From NCBI RefSeq assembly GCF_029193595.2, contig NZ_CP135052.1, positions 4,216,001-4,280,000 on the forward strand: a DNA stretch of 64,000 bases, in the 5' to 3' direction. This document shows, piece after piece, positions 1 to 11,639 of this stretch. Position 1 is the stretch's first letter, and every line of letters begins with the position of its first letter. The notes beneath the pieces are model-generated. The model saw only the letters and a list, made by a program, of their open reading frames with translations. It had not been told where the DNA came from and did no database searches. A program made the translations under genes and the position numbers. The stretch comes from Providencia hangzhouensis. Lineage in GTDB: Bacteria; Pseudomonadota; Gammaproteobacteria; Enterobacterales; Enterobacteriaceae.

Positions 1-993
<993 letters not shown>

Positions 994-1162
994 CTACCAT
1001 CAAAAATGAACTGTTCCAGTGATATTTTGGCAATACAAAAATTTTTTTCTGGAAAGCAAGTAAAATGGTATTTTTTATTTCTGCCGTAAACTCAAAATGA
1101 ATGCCATCAGTTGAGCAGCTCAAATTTTCCCTGAAAAATCCTATACTTAAAACGACAGGCGA

Positions 1163-1192
1163 AAAAAAGCCCACCGAAGCGGGCTTTTCTTT
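1163..1192 (-). terminator. Rho-independent terminator of the hfq-hflX-hflK-hflC operon
   Basis: On the minus strand a stem AGCCCGC / GTGGGCT closes a TTCG tetraloop and is followed by a run of T. It lies about 50 bases after the hflC stop. The remaining 961-1240 gap holds no gene I can support; it should carry the purA promoter. Confidence 0.85.
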
Positions 1193-1240
1193 AATAGATT
1201 AACAGTTATTTTGCTAGGTTGCACGCAACTTAGCTTGTTA

Positions 1241-2242
1241 TTAATCTGTCGCGCGAAGCTTAGTTGGCGCCTTCATAAAGCGGAAGAAGTCAGTGTCTGG
1301 GCTTAATACCATCACGTCTTCACCACTCTTGAAGCTTTGCTCATAGGCACGCAAGCTACGAATAAACGCATAGAACTCTGGATCTTGGTTGAATGCATCA
1401 GCAAACAGTTTCGTTGCCATCGCATCACCCTCACCTCGGTAAGTTAGAGCGGTACGTTCTGCTTCAGCCAACGTTTCTGTTACTGTTTTATCTGCAACAG
1501 CGCGGATCTTAGTCGCTTCTTCTTGACCTTGTGAACGATGTTGACGTGCAACTGCTTCACGTTCTGCACGCATACGCGCATAGATAGCTTCAGAAACTTC
1601 GTTTGGCAGCTCAATACGTTTAATACGTACATCGACAACCTCGATACCTAACGCCGCCATACTGTTTGCATTCACAACCAGTGGCTTCAGGTTCGTTTCC
1701 TCTTCAACACGTTTTGCTGCATCCGCAATCGCTGCATCCGCTTCTTTTGTTGAGTCGTCAATTGCAGTACCTTTGTTCAAAGCATCACGCACATCAACAG
1801 TTAAACGACCACGTGAATCAGTGATAATGTCTTTAACGCTTAAACGACCAAACTCAGAACGTAAACGGTCACTAAATTTACGTTTTAACAGTGTTTCCGC
1901 TTGGAATGGATTACCACCGCCAGTCGCTACATAATAACGACTGAAATCAGTAACACGCCATTTCAGGTAGGAGTCCACCATTAAGTCTTTGTTTTCACTT
2001 GTCAGATAGCGGTCAGCTTGAATTTCAAGAGTCTGAATACGTGCATCCAACATTTTCACAGTTTCAATAAATGGAACTTTGAAATGCAGACCCGGCTCAT
2101 AAATGATCGGTTTGTTTTCAGAGTCACGTAGAACTTTACCAAAACGCAATACGATACCGCGGTCAGTTTGAGGAACAATAAAGATAGATGCGTATGCAAC
2201 TGCCAAGATGGCAATAACGATAACAATTAGCGATTTACGCAT
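1241..2242 (-). CDS. hflC: HflC, FtsH protease modulator (SPFH domain)
   Basis: Forms with HflK a membrane complex that surrounds and modulates the FtsH protease (known for the family). The 333-residue protein has one N-terminal membrane segment (about residues 4-20), then an SPFH/band-7 domain (about 20-200) and a charged helical region rich in Glu, Ala and Arg. The start follows the hflK stop by 2 bases, so the pair is probably translationally coupled. Length is close to the E. coli protein (334). The gene is last in its operon, just before a strong terminator. Confidence 0.96.
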   Translation of the reverse strand: MRKSLIVIVIAILAVAYASIFIVPQTDRGIVLRFGKVLRDSENKPIIYEPGLHFKVPFIETVKMLDARIQTLEIQADRYLTSENKDLMVDSYLKWRVTDFSRYYVATGGGNPFQAETLLKRKFSDRLRSEFGRLSVKDIITDSRGRLTVDVRDALNKGTAIDDSTKEADAAIADAAKRVEEETNLKPLVVNANSMAALGIEVVDVRIKRIELPNEVSEAIYARMRAEREAVARQHRSQGQEEATKIRAVADKTVTETLAEAERTALTYRGEGDAMATKLFADAFNQDPEFYAFIRSLRAYEQSFKSGEDVMVLSPDTDFFRFMKAPTKLRATD

Positions 2243-2244
2243 GA

Positions 2245-3450
2245 TTATTGTCTCCCTACTCTAACAGCATCACCACGAACAGCGTTATTTGGCTGTGCTG
2301 GTGTTGCAGCAGATGATGACGAACTATTGCTTGGCGTCGCCATTCTTGCTGACGGATTAGCTTTTGACGTTGAAGCCGCATCTGAATTTGTACCGCGCAT
2401 GATTTGATCCAGCGGCAACACTAACATGCTGTTGCTCTTATCATTCGCAATCACTTTACGTGTATTACTTAACACACGCTCCATTGTGTCGATATACAAA
2501 CGCTCACGGGTGATTTCTGGCGCAGCACGATATTCAGGTAACATTTTCGCAAAACTTGCCACCTCACCCTCTGCTTTGAAGACCACACTCGCTTTATACG
2601 CTTCGGCTTCTTCAATTAGGCGTTGTGCGTTACCTTTTGCCAGAGGAAGAACTTCATTTCGATAAGCGTGCGCTTCACGAATGGTTTTTTGTTCTTCTTC
2701 CCTTGCTGAGATTACGTCATCAAATGCCGCTTTAACATCTTCAGGTGGACGCGCTGCTTGGAAGTTAACGTCAAGCAGTGTGATACCCATCTTGTATGGT
2801 GCAATTGTTGCTTCGAGCTCTTTTTGTGTAACATCACGGATAAAAGCACGATTCGTAGTCAGTACTTGCTCCATCGCAGACTGACCGATTACACCACGCA
2901 CAGCACTATCTAGCGCCTGACGCAGACTATTGTCTGGGTTTGTGACACTAAATAAATATTGCGCAGGGTCGGTAACACGATATTGAACGTTCATTTCAAC
3001 GCGGATCACGTTTTCATCTGACGTTAACATCATGCCATTTGTCGCTTGTTCACGCACGGTTTCTACGTTGACAGGAATGACCCTATCAATGAAGGTTGGT
3101 TTCCAGTTCAAACCAGGCCCAACAATACCACTATATTCACCAAAACGTAATACTACGCCACGGTCACTTTCTTTGATGGTGTAGAAGCCTGAACCTGCCC
3201 ATACAACAACGATAGCAGCAAGAGCTAACATACCTAAACGGCCACTGATTTGTGATGGTTGTTTATTATCACCATCACCACCGCCGCCTTTATTTCCACC
3301 AAGCTTGCTGCCTAGTTTACGAAAGAGATCGTCGAGATCATAAGCCCCACGTTTTCGACCACCTTTGTTCCCGCCAGAGTTGCCGCCTTTATTGCCGCTT
3401 CCCCACGGATCGCGGTCTTGTCCGTCATTACCGGGCTGATTCCACGCCAT
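2245..3450 (-). CDS. hflK: HflK, FtsH protease modulator (SPFH domain)
   Basis: Partner of HflC in the large membrane assembly that encloses FtsH. The 401-residue protein starts MAWNQPGNDGQDRDPWG, typical of enterobacterial HflK, and has a Gly/Asn/Lys-rich cytoplasmic N-terminal stretch (about 10-70), one membrane segment (about 72-92), an SPFH domain and a helical region, then a low-complexity Ser/Ala/Asn-rich C-terminal tail. It sits between hflX and hflC on the same strand. The 133-base gap to hflX contains a short tandem repeat. Confidence 0.96.
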   Translation of the reverse strand: MAWNQPGNDGQDRDPWGSGNKGGNSGGNKGGRKRGAYDLDDLFRKLGSKLGGNKGGGGDGDNKQPSQISGRLGMLALAAIVVVWAGSGFYTIKESDRGVVLRFGEYSGIVGPGLNWKPTFIDRVIPVNVETVREQATNGMMLTSDENVIRVEMNVQYRVTDPAQYLFSVTNPDNSLRQALDSAVRGVIGQSAMEQVLTTNRAFIRDVTQKELEATIAPYKMGITLLDVNFQAARPPEDVKAAFDDVISAREEEQKTIREAHAYRNEVLPLAKGNAQRLIEEAEAYKASVVFKAEGEVASFAKMLPEYRAAPEITRERLYIDTMERVLSNTRKVIANDKSNSMLVLPLDQIMRGTNSDAASTSKANPSARMATPSNSSSSSAATPAQPNNAVRGDAVRVGRQ

Positions 3451-3530
3451 GTTTTAGCTCCATTCTTTATGATTGATTTTCAGGGCTAAGAGCGATAGGG
3501 CTCTTAATATCAATTCCATTGCCTAACTAT

Positions 3531-3578
3531 ATTATTAACGGCCAAATTATTAACGGCCAAAGCATTATTAATAACCAA
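3531..3578. repeat. 15-bp tandem repeat between hflX and hflK
   Basis: The unit ATTATTAACGGCCAA occurs twice back to back (3531-3545 and 3546-3560), followed after 3 bases by a degenerate third copy ATTATTAATAACCAA (3564-3578). A small inverted repeat AAGAGC / GCTCTT lies at about 3488-3505. Function is unknown; copy number may vary by slippage. Confidence 0.8.
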
Positions 3579-3583
3579 AGCGA

Positions 3584-4864
3584 TTAAATAACATAGTCAG
3601 GTAATTGCTGCTCTTGTTTGCACAGACGCCGCCAATCCACCATTGGCATACGCACCTCAAGGCCAATTGAGCCGTCTTCTTCCTGCCATTCACGTTCGAT
3701 TGACTGAAGTTGATAGAAACGGCTACGTAAACGGCCTTCATTCGGTGGTAAACGCAATTCAACATGTGCGATTTCACCTGAAAGACGTTCCGTCAATGCC
3801 TGTAGCAACAATGGGATACCATCGCCCGTTTGCGCTGAAACCCAGACACGAACCGGCTTGTTATCCTCATCTCTGTCAATACGCGGGACAAAATCCTCCA
3901 GCATATCAACTTTGTTCATCACTAAAAGTGTTGGTATTTCATCCGCTTCGATTTCTTCTAACACACTTTCAACTGCATGAATATTTTCATCCAAGCGATT
4001 GTCAGCTGCATCGATAACGTGCAGCAATAACGTTGCTTCACGTGTTTCTTGCAGGGTTGCTTTAAAAGCTGCAACCAAATCATGGGGTAAATGGCGGATA
4101 AAACCCACAGTATCTGCAAGAACGACAACACCAACATCTTCTACATCAATACGACGAAGTGTTGGGTCAAGTGTTGCAAATAACTGGTCAGCAGCATAAA
4201 CATCAGCGGCCGTCATGCGGTTAAACAAGCTAGACTTACCAGCATTGGTATAACCGACAAGCGAAATAGTCGGGATATCTGCCTTACTTCTCGCTTGACG
4301 CCCTTGTTCACGCTGTTTTTCCACCCGACTAAGACGAGATAAGATTTGTTTAATTTTATCTCTTAATAGCCGGCGGTCAGTTTCAAGTTGAGTTTCACCG
4401 GGGCCTCGTAAACCAATCCCGCCTTTTTGTCGCTCTAAGTGCGTCCATCCCCTCACTAAGCGAGTCGATAAATGCCTTAATTGAGCCAATTCAACTTGAA
4501 GCTTACCTTCGTGTGTACGTGCGCGTTGAGCAAAAATATCTAAAATTACCCCTGTACGGTCAACCACCTTACATTGGCAAATCCTTTCGAGATTACGTTC
4601 TTGAGCAGGGCTTAGAGTATGATTAAACAACACCACATCTGCACCACTTTCCTCAACAGCTTGGGCAATTTCTTCTGCTTTACCTTCCCCAACAAAAAAC
4701 TTTGGATGAGGAGCTTTACGACTGCCCGTGACTATTTGTACTGGTTTTACCCCAGCAGATGTCACAAGTGACTCAAATTCTGCCAGATTATCAACGTCTT
4801 TCTCTTGAGAAAAAAAGACATGGACTAATACAGCTAGTTCACCGCCTTCATACCTATCAAACAA
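3584..4864 (-). CDS. hflX: HflX, ribosome-splitting GTPase (TTG start)
   Basis: GTPase that binds the 50S subunit and splits stalled or heat-damaged 70S ribosomes. The N-terminal domain includes [15 protein letters not shown], followed by a coiled helical region and a GTPase domain with P-loop [14 protein letters not shown] (G3) and NKVD (G4). I choose the TTG at 4862-4864 as start: the protein then begins at the same place as E. coli HflX (LFDRYEGGE against MFDRYDAGE), and AAGAGG stands 7-8 bases upstream. A TTG 33 bases further upstream has no Shine-Dalgarno. The product is 426 residues, as in E. coli. It follows hfq in the operon. Confidence 0.95.
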   Translation of the reverse strand: MFDRYEGGELAVLVHVFFSQEKDVDNLAEFESLVTSAGVKPVQIVTGSRKAPHPKFFVGEGKAEEIAQAVEESGADVVLFNHTLSPAQERNLERICQCKVVDRTGVILDIFAQRARTHEGKLQVELAQLRHLSTRLVRGWTHLERQKGGIGLRGPGETQLETDRRLLRDKIKQILSRLSRVEKQREQGRQARSKADIPTISLVGYTNAGKSSLFNRMTAADVYAADQLFATLDPTLRRIDVEDVGVVVLADTVGFIRHLPHDLVAAFKATLQETREATLLLHVIDAADNRLDENIHAVESVLEEIEADEIPTLLVMNKVDMLEDFVPRIDRDEDNKPVRVWVSAQTGDGIPLLLQALTERLSGEIAHVELRLPPNEGRLRSRFYQLQSIEREWQEEDGSIGLEVRMPMVDWRRLCKQEQQLPDYVI

Positions 4865-4956
4865 GGTGTAACCTCTTAGGCTAAACAATAATTGCAAAGG
4901 AAAAACACAGGTACAGTCTCCCTACCCATGCTTTCCTTGTCTTTTAGCGTACAAAC

Positions 4957-5250
4957 TTACTCAGTTACTTCGCCATCTTGCGCTGCAGGGTTACCTGAAT
5001 GGTAATTACCATTACCAGTGCTACCCGCAGTACCGCTATGATGAGAAACAGGGCGAGCAGGGACAACAGTCGAGATAGCGTGTTTATAAACCATCTGGCT
5101 AACTGTGTTTTTTAATAAAATGACAAATTGGTCAAAAGACTCAATTTGCCCCTGCAATTTGATGCCATTAACGAGATAAATAGAGACCGGAACCCTTTCA
5201 CGACGTAATGCGTTCAGGAACGGATCTTGCAAAGATTGCCCCTTAGCCAT
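4957..5250 (-). CDS. hfq: Hfq, RNA chaperone
   Basis: Hexameric Sm-like RNA chaperone that helps small RNAs pair with mRNAs. The 97-residue protein carries the Sm1 motif ([14 protein letters not shown]) and the Sm2 motif ending YKHAISTV, with the proximal-face residues Gln8 and the KH of YKHAIS visible, and a flexible Gly/Ser/Asn-rich tail a little shorter than in E. coli (102). It lies between miaA and hflX as in E. coli. GlmZ, encoded at 50379-50583, is one small RNA in this window that depends on Hfq in relatives. Confidence 0.98.
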   Translation of the reverse strand: MAKGQSLQDPFLNALRRERVPVSIYLVNGIKLQGQIESFDQFVILLKNTVSQMVYKHAISTVVPARPVSHHSGTAGSTGNGNYHSGNPAAQDGEVTE

Positions 5251-5357
5251 TCTATGTTTTCCTTATTTTGTTGTTTTTAAAAGAGAATCTTTTAGATTCC
5301 AAAAAGTAACTACTCAAAAATTGCGCTTAACGTTCTAATTGTACACAAACATCAGTC

Positions 5358-6299
5358 CTATGCACGCATAACCTGCATAACGGTGCTAAGCGCTTGCTGA
5401 GGTTGTTCACTATCTAGCCAATGAACATTCTCCCAGCTTCTTAACCAGGTAATTTGACGTTTTGCCAATTGGCGAGTTGCACAAATCCCCCGATAAATCA
5501 TTTCATCATGGCCAATTTCACCATCTAAATATGACCACATTTGCCGATACCCCACACAACGAATTGAAGGGAGGTCAACATGTAAATCATTTCGTTGATG
5601 TAACTTGCGAACTTCTTCTTCAAAACCCGCATCTATCATCAGATGAAAACGTTGTTCTATGCGCTCATGTAAAATTTTACGATCTTGTGGCGCAATAGCA
5701 AACTGAAACACATTATAAGGCAATTCTTCCCCTGCTGTTTGTATCATTTCAGTCAAAGTTTGTCCCGAAATGAGATATACCTCTAAAGCACGGGATAATC
5801 TTTGTGGGTCGTTAGGGTGAATCCTTGCCGCGGCAACTGGGTCAACCTCAGTAAGACGACGGTGAATCTCCCCCCACCCTTGTTCTTTCGCAATGTGTTC
5901 AATTTCAGTACGAACTGCTTGGTCAGCTGAAGGAAGAGGTGAAAGCCCTTCTAATAAGGCTTTAAAATACAACATTGTGCCGCCAACTAATAATGGAATT
6001 TTACCTTGTGAGGTAATTTCAGCCATGGCATTTAATGCGTCACGGCGAAAATCGGCAGCACTGTATGGTAGAGACGGATCGAGGATATCAATCAGACGAT
6101 GGGGAGCTTGGCTGAGTTCTTCTGTTGTTGGTTTTGCTGTGCCAATATCCATCCCTCGGTAAATTAATGCCGAATCGACACTAATAATTTCCACAGGCAA
6201 ATGCTTGCGAAGTTCTATCGCCAAAGCGGTTTTACCTGAGGCCGTCGGACCCATTAGGAATATTGCGTCAGGTTTTTTCTGAGTTGCTAAATCACTCAT
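5358..6299 (-). CDS. miaA: MiaA, tRNA dimethylallyltransferase
   Basis: Transfers a dimethylallyl group to A37 of tRNAs that read codons starting with U. The protein has 313 residues with an N-terminal P-loop GPTASGKT (about 17-24), then [16 protein letters not shown] and the CVGYRQMW motif in the C-terminal half, all diagnostic. Its start overlaps the end of mutL by 8 bases, implying translational coupling. The gap to hfq (5251-5357) probably carries an hfq promoter. Confidence 0.97.
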   Translation of the reverse strand: MSDLATQKKPDAIFLMGPTASGKTALAIELRKHLPVEIISVDSALIYRGMDIGTAKPTTEELSQAPHRLIDILDPSLPYSAADFRRDALNAMAEITSQGKIPLLVGGTMLYFKALLEGLSPLPSADQAVRTEIEHIAKEQGWGEIHRRLTEVDPVAAARIHPNDPQRLSRALEVYLISGQTLTEMIQTAGEELPYNVFQFAIAPQDRKILHERIEQRFHLMIDAGFEEEVRKLHQRNDLHVDLPSIRCVGYRQMWSYLDGEIGHDEMIYRGICATRQLAKRQITWLRSWENVHWLDSEQPQQALSTVMQVMRA

Positions 6300-8262
6300 T
6301 TGTTAGTGTAGCTACCACGGATTGTAAATTAATTAATTGTAATAATGTTGGTGGAGGGTTTTTCACCCACTGCGGACATACCCGCTCAACATCAGCCAGC
6401 AACTGAACAGCCTGTGCTAAACTCCAACTTTCTTCTGTTTTAACCTGTGAAACTGCTTTAGCGAGCCATTGTGCTATCTCTTCGTCAGTGACACTTTCTT
6501 TTCTCGATAAAAAATCGAGTAGCTCAGAAAAAAGCTGTGATAAATTTTGTGTTCTTAATGGTAACGATACCGTATGAATTGTTACTTTTCCATGTAATAT
6601 CGTGGCTTCGATACCAAATATTGTCAATTGTTCCTTGTACCGCTGTAAAACCTCTATTTCATCATTTTTAAGTGACAATTTTAGAGGTATTAACAATGGT
6701 TGGGGCTTTAAGGCTCCACCACTCGGTGACAATTGTGACAACTTCAATAAATAATTAGCTTCCGTTAAGGATAACAGGATTAGCCCCAACGAAGACTCAA
6801 TTAATGCAAAGTTTTTTGCGTAAATTGTCAATACTTTGCCAAAAAGGTAGTTATCCGCATTTTTTGCTACAGGTTGTGAGGATATTTGCGGTGAACTGAT
6901 TGGGTTACGTTCAGGAAAAAGCGGCTTTTTATCTTCAGGAGCAACCGGAATGGACATTAAGCTCTGATACAGTTCGCCTGCTTTTTTGTCATAAGTTGAG
7001 CCAAACGTTTTTGCTGGTACATTTTCTGAAAAACCTGACGTTGATTTCGGCGAAGAAAAAGCGTGATTTTTAGCATTATCCTTTAAGTGGCTAGCCTGCT
7101 TATAAGGTGTTTTAGGCTCTAGAAGGGTATTCTCGACTATCGTCTTGTTTTCTGCCTTATGTTGCTTAGGAGCCACACTAGGAGAAGAAAAATAATTTCC
7201 CCCCGCAGAAGGCCGATTTTCCAGTTCTGTATTTACAGGTTCGATACCCGGAAGCTCATCAATAGATGCGGCTTCTAATAATACTGTTCGTACCGCTTGA
7301 TAAATAAAATCATGTACCAGACGAGCTTGGTGAAAACGAACCTCATGTTTTGCTGGGTGTACGTTAACATCAACTTGTTTTGGGTCAATGGTCAAATACA
7401 GGACATAAGCTGGCTGCTGGTTTTCGTCTAAATGCCCTTCATAAGCTTGACGAATAGCATGATTAATCAGGCGATCACGCATCATACGGCCATTGACATA
7501 GCAATATTGTGTTTCACTACCCGACGTCATTGATGGAGAAACGACCCACCCTTTGATAGCAAGATCGCTATGTTCCCAAGACAACGCCAAAGCGCCTTGC
7601 ATAAAGCCCGTTCCACAAATCGTCCCAAGACGCCTCTCTTGCTGTGCCTCATCATGAGCCGCTCGGTATTGCTTTACTAATTTCCCATTGTGAGTCAGGT
7701 TGATAGCCACATCAGGGCGAGAAAGCGCAATTCGGCGAACAATTTCATCGATATGACCGAATTCAGTTTTTTCTGTGCGCATAAATTTACGACGAGCTGG
7801 CGTATTATAGAATAAATCTAATACTTCAACCGTTGTGCCATTGGGATGCGCTGCGGGTTTAACTATTACCTCCATATCCCGACCTTCTGCATAGGATTGC
7901 CATGCTTCTGTCTGGTCTGCAGGCTTTGATGTCAACGTTAAACGTGAAACAGAACTGATACTCGCTAGTGCCTCACCGCGAAACCCCATACTCATAATGG
8001 CTTCAAGATCATCTAATGTGGCAATTTTACTGGTCGCATGGCGAGCTAAAGCCAAAATCAGTTCATCTTTACTGATACCACAACCATTATCACGAATACG
8101 GATCAGTTTTTCTCCACCGCGCTCAATGTCGATATCAATACGCGTTGCCCCTGCATCAAGACTATTCTCAACGAGCTCTTTAACCACTGACGCAGGCCTT
8201 TCAACCACCTCACCTGCTGCGATTTGGTTGGCAAGTTGTGGGGATAGAATATGTATAGCCAT
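6292..8262 (-). CDS. mutL: MutL, DNA mismatch repair protein
   Basis: Links MutS mismatch recognition to MutH and UvrD. The 656-residue protein has an N-terminal GHKL ATPase (NSLDAGAT with catalytic Glu just before, [16 protein letters not shown]), then the transducer domain with a [11 protein letters not shown] motif. A variable linker spans roughly 335-460 and a C-terminal dimerisation domain follows. It lacks the metal-binding endonuclease motif, as expected in a MutH-using bacterium. Overlaps miaA by 8 bases and starts 9 bases after the amiB stop. Its helicase partner UvrD is also in this window. Confidence 0.97.
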   Translation of the reverse strand: MAIHILSPQLANQIAAGEVVERPASVVKELVENSLDAGATRIDIDIERGGEKLIRIRDNGCGISKDELILALARHATSKIATLDDLEAIMSMGFRGEALASISSVSRLTLTSKPADQTEAWQSYAEGRDMEVIVKPAAHPNGTTVEVLDLFYNTPARRKFMRTEKTEFGHIDEIVRRIALSRPDVAINLTHNGKLVKQYRAAHDEAQQERRLGTICGTGFMQGALALSWEHSDLAIKGWVVSPSMTSGSETQYCYVNGRMMRDRLINHAIRQAYEGHLDENQQPAYVLYLTIDPKQVDVNVHPAKHEVRFHQARLVHDFIYQAVRTVLLEAASIDELPGIEPVNTELENRPSAGGNYFSSPSVAPKQHKAENKTIVENTLLEPKTPYKQASHLKDNAKNHAFSSPKSTSGFSENVPAKTFGSTYDKKAGELYQSLMSIPVAPEDKKPLFPERNPISSPQISSQPVAKNADNYLFGKVLTIYAKNFALIESSLGLILLSLTEANYLLKLSQLSPSGGALKPQPLLIPLKLSLKNDEIEVLQRYKEQLTIFGIEATILHGKVTIHTVSLPLRTQNLSQLFSELLDFLSRKESVTDEEIAQWLAKAVSQVKTEESWSLAQAVQLLADVERVCPQWVKNPPPTLLQLINLQSVVATLTNE

Positions 8263-8271
8263 GCCTCCCCC

Positions 8272-9558
8272 TTATTGTGGCGCTGCTTGTATTGGATTCG
8301 CCAAGAAATATTGACGTAACCCTAAATGGATAGCTTCTGCAACTTTGTCTTGGAATTCATTCGATTTTAGCAACTGCTCTTCCGCTGCATTACTAATAAA
8401 CCCAGTTTCGACTAAAATCGATGGGATATCAGGAGAACGCAATACACCTAAGCTTGCATGTTCAGGGGTTCTTTTGTGAATATTACCTACTTTTCGCAGC
8501 TGTTCGATCACTTTAACTGCAACATCGTACCCCACACGCTGAGAATGACCGAATTGTAAATCTAAAACGGCTTGGCTTAAGTAAGGGTCCGCGCCACTCA
8601 GTGCATCACCCGCCCCACCTAATAATTCCGATTGTTTTTCACGTTGTTCCAGCCAACTACCCAGTTCACTGTTTGCACGCCGATTAGACAATACCCATAC
8701 TGATGCGCCCCGTGCACTGCTATTCGGAGCCGAGTCCGCGTGAATTGACACCAACATATTAGCCCCTTTCTTACGTGCCACATCAGAACGACCACTAACA
8801 GAAATAAAATAGTCACCGTCACGTGTCATCGCGGGCTTAAACATTGGGTCGGCTTCAAGGCGTTGGTATAATTTACGTGCGACGCTGAGAGTCACATCTT
8901 TTTCTTTATAACCATTCTTGCCTATCGCACCAGGGTCTTTTCCACCGTGTCCTGCATCAATAGCAATGACGACCTGCTTGCTACCCTTTGGCATATTTTT
9001 ATATTTGGTTGGTGTTGGTGTAGCCACAGGTGCAGGGTTACTCATCTTCAATGGTTTATCTTGAGTATTATTTGCCGCTGGTTTAACTGTATTATTGGTT
9101 TGATTAAAAGAGGTAGAACCGGATGCATTTCCAGTCGATATCGTTAACACCAACTGATATTTACCTGAAACCTGTTTAAGTGTCGCTTTTGTTTTCGCTG
9201 CGCGAGATAGCTCTAAAACTAAGCGTTTGTGTTGGTTATCAGAAGGTTGGCTCGCCCGTACCAGTTTTACAAGGTCTCCTGCGGGAACTTTAAGTGGTAA
9301 ACCAATAATCTCACCTCGTTGTTTGATATCAACAACAAGGCGCTCAGGTGAATGCAATGGGAAATAGGAGTAGTCGGGCTTACCATCAATAAAACTTAGC
9401 ACCACTTCTGCTTGTGATGGGCTGTTATTAACTTGAATATTTGATAATGTTGCCGCTTGTGCTTTTGCTCCAAACAGCCACATAGCTGATGCCATAAACA
9501 AGACGAAAACAGTAAAAAAACCCTTTTTTGTTATTCTGTGGATTGATGCATTCAACAT
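8272..9558 (-). CDS. amiB: AmiB, periplasmic N-acetylmuramoyl-L-alanine amidase
   Basis: Cleaves the stem peptide from peptidoglycan glycan strands during daughter-cell separation; activated by EnvC in E. coli. The protein has an N-terminal signal peptide (charged start, hydrophobic core, cleavage near AKAQA), an AMIN domain (about 38-140), a Pro/Thr/Asn-rich linker and an Amidase_3 domain with zinc ligands in DAGHGGKDPG, KEKDV and SIHAD, and the catalytic Glu in VETGF. I place the start at the ATG at 9556-9558 (428 residues). A TTG two codons upstream lies closer to the AAGGA sequence and cannot be excluded. No LysM repeat is seen. Confidence 0.95.
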   Translation of the reverse strand: MLNASIHRITKKGFFTVFVLFMASAMWLFGAKAQAATLSNIQVNNSPSQAEVVLSFIDGKPDYSYFPLHSPERLVVDIKQRGEIIGLPLKVPAGDLVKLVRASQPSDNQHKRLVLELSRAAKTKATLKQVSGKYQLVLTISTGNASGSTSFNQTNNTVKPAANNTQDKPLKMSNPAPVATPTPTKYKNMPKGSKQVVIAIDAGHGGKDPGAIGKNGYKEKDVTLSVARKLYQRLEADPMFKPAMTRDGDYFISVSGRSDVARKKGANMLVSIHADSAPNSSARGASVWVLSNRRANSELGSWLEQREKQSELLGGAGDALSGADPYLSQAVLDLQFGHSQRVGYDVAVKVIEQLRKVGNIHKRTPEHASLGVLRSPDIPSILVETGFISNAAEEQLLKSNEFQDKVAEAIHLGLRQYFLANPIQAAPQ

Positions 9559-9572
9559 GAGCAATAGCTTCC

Positions 9573-10037
9573 TTAGAGTAGGGGTAATGCTTCTAACAAC
9601 GACTCCCCATTGGCAGAAAAAGCAACAAAGTGAGCCTGACGCCCTTCGCCTTGATAGGTCAGATGGAGCTCAAGATCCGCTTCAGGTAAAAAACCTTTAC
9701 CTTGTTGCGGCCATTCGACCAAACAGATCGAATTTCCAGAAAAATAGTCACGAATCCCCATAAATTCAAGTTCTTCAGGGTCTGCTAACCGATAGAGATC
9801 AAAGTGAAAAACTTGACGATCTGCTAATTCATAAGGTTCAACCAAAGTGTAGGTTGGGCTTTTTACGTGACCTTGATGGCCCAGCGCTTGTAAGAAACCT
9901 CGGCTAAAGGTGGTTTTCCCTGCTCCGAGATCACCATATAAGTGAATAATTGTGCCTTGATGGCAAGCCTTAGCGATAGCATTACCTAAAGCGACAGTTT
10001 GCGCTTCATTGGCAAGTTGTATTGTACGTTCTTTCAT
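9573..10037 (-). CDS. tsaE: TsaE, ATPase of the tRNA t6A synthesis complex
   Basis: Partner of TsaB and TsaD in making threonylcarbamoyl-adenosine at tRNA position 37. The 154-residue protein has a P-loop [13 protein letters not shown] (about 35-47), [10 protein letters not shown] and FHFDLYRL motifs, and a LVEWP segment typical of the family. It is the first gene of the run to purA. In E. coli nnr precedes and overlaps this gene; here nnr is absent and 288 bases separate tsaE from the divergent queG. Confidence 0.96.
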   Translation of the reverse strand: MKERTIQLANEAQTVALGNAIAKACHQGTIIHLYGDLGAGKTTFSRGFLQALGHQGHVKSPTYTLVEPYELADRQVFHFDLYRLADPEELEFMGIRDYFSGNSICLVEWPQQGKGFLPEADLELHLTYQGEGRQAHFVAFSANGESLLEALPLL

Positions 10038-10221
10038 ATTGTTCTTTTATTATGTCATTAATAGGCGGTGTCGCCTGTTTATCCTTTAAATGCATAGTTT
10101 ATCTTGCTGATCAAAATGCATAAAGAGATATCAACAAACATCAATATTACTGCTTATCTTAACCTAAGATGGGGCTTTTTTCTTAATTAACATTGCTTGA
10201 ATGATGAGTTCAGAAATATCC

Positions 10222-10227
10222 TATAAT
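10222..10227 (+). promoter_or_regulatory. Candidate -10 of queG in the queG/tsaE gap
   Basis: A TATAAT hexamer about 95 bases before the queG start; a possible -35 (TTGAAT, 10197-10202) is 19 bases away, which is long. The rest of the 10038-10325 gap holds only a small hairpin, AGGCG gtgt CGCCT near 10064-10077, upstream of tsaE. No trace of an nnr reading frame is seen. Confidence 0.4.
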
Positions 10228-10325
10228 TGTTCTCAATATTGAAGGCATTTTTTCATGCGTTTTGATGAATAACGCAGGTCATGTTAGAGTGCCAGCCGTT
10301 TTAATCTTTCTCAATATAGGATCTG

Positions 10326-11507
10326 ATGCCAAGATACCTCGATCTCGATCTTCTCGCTCAGAATATTAAACAATGGGGTGTTGAAGCAGGTTTCCAACAA
10401 GTCGGGATCTGCGATACTGACCTTTCAGCGGAAGAGCCCAAATTACAAGCATGGCTAGATAAACAATTTCATGGTGAGATGGAATGGATGAATCGCCATG
10501 GGATGATGCGAGCCAGACCACACGAACTGCACCCTGGCACGTTACGTGTCATTAGCGTGCGTATGAATTACTTGCCTGCCAAAGCCGCATTTGCTAGTAC
10601 ATTAAATAACCCTGAATTAGGTTATATCAGCCGTTATGCCCTAGGGCGAGACTACCACAAATTATTAAAAAAACGTCTAAAACAACTTTCAGATCGTATT
10701 TTAGACTATTGTCGTGAATTTAACGGAGTGATACTGGCCGATGGCACCACCATTGACGATCTTAATTTTCGACCTTTTGTCGACTCTGCGCCAATCTTAG
10801 AGCGCCCTCTCGCCGTCAAAGCGGGTTTAGGATGGACAGGAAAACATTCATTAGTCTTAAATCGTGAAGCAGGATCTTGGTTTTTTCTCGGTGAATTATT
10901 GATTAATTTACCCGTTTCTGTTGATAAACCTGTCGAAGAAGATTGCGGCCGCTGTGTTGCTTGTATGACAACTTGCCCAACAGGTGCAATTGTCGAACCT
11001 TACACCGTAGATGCTAGGCGCTGTATTTCTTATCTTACCATTGAGCTAGATAGTGCTATCCCTGAAGAATTTCGCCCTCTAATGGGAAATCGGATCTACG
11101 GTTGTGATGACTGCCAGCTTATTTGCCCGTGGAACCGTTTTTCCCAGCTAACTGATGAAGATGATTTCAGTCCAAGAAAGGACTTACATACACCAAAGTT
11201 GCTCGACTTGTTCTCATGGGATGAAAAAACCTTTTTAAAGGTGACCGAAGGCTCTGCAATCCGCCGCATTGGTTATATTAAGTGGTTGCGAAATATCAGT
11301 GTGGCGCTAGGTAACGCACCTTATCAAGACAGTATTGTACTGGCTTTACAAAATAGGTTGGGAATTAACGAAATGCTAGATGAGCACTTCCAATGGTCTA
11401 TACAACAACAGCTTAATCGACGTAATGCAAACCAAGTCACAATTCAAACTTCACAGCAAAAACGCCTTGTACGTGCTATTAACAAAGGTTTACCGAGAGA
11501 TGCATAG
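10326..11507 (+). CDS. queG: QueG, epoxyqueuosine reductase
   Basis: Cobalamin- and iron-sulfur-dependent enzyme for the last step of queuosine formation in tRNA. The protein has 393 residues with a conserved N-terminal domain (YALGRDYHKL, RPFVDSAPILERPLA) and a ferredoxin-like part with two 4Fe-4S motifs, CGRCVACMTTCPTGA and CDDCQLICPWN, then a HEAT-like C-terminal region ending GLPRDA as in E. coli. Relative to E. coli there is an insertion of roughly a dozen residues just before NFRPFVDSAP (about 134-146). It is monocistronic and read away from tsaE. Confidence 0.97.
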   Translation: MPRYLDLDLLAQNIKQWGVEAGFQQVGICDTDLSAEEPKLQAWLDKQFHGEMEWMNRHGMMRARPHELHPGTLRVISVRMNYLPAKAAFASTLNNPELGYISRYALGRDYHKLLKKRLKQLSDRILDYCREFNGVILADGTTIDDLNFRPFVDSAPILERPLAVKAGLGWTGKHSLVLNREAGSWFFLGELLINLPVSVDKPVEEDCGRCVACMTTCPTGAIVEPYTVDARRCISYLTIELDSAIPEEFRPLMGNRIYGCDDCQLICPWNRFSQLTDEDDFSPRKDLHTPKLLDLFSWDEKTFLKVTEGSAIRRIGYIKWLRNISVALGNAPYQDSIVLALQNRLGINEMLDEHFQWSIQQQLNRRNANQVTIQTSQQKRLVRAINKGLPRDA

Positions 11508-11639
11508 AAAAAAGTCAGCTATATACCTGAAATGAAGAATTGTCAAATTGATGTGAATAAAGTAAAAAGTGCTTAGCAGACAATAGGTAAAGAATTTGCA
11601 AGATGTGCTAGCCGCATTTTGACAAAATAAATCACTTAA

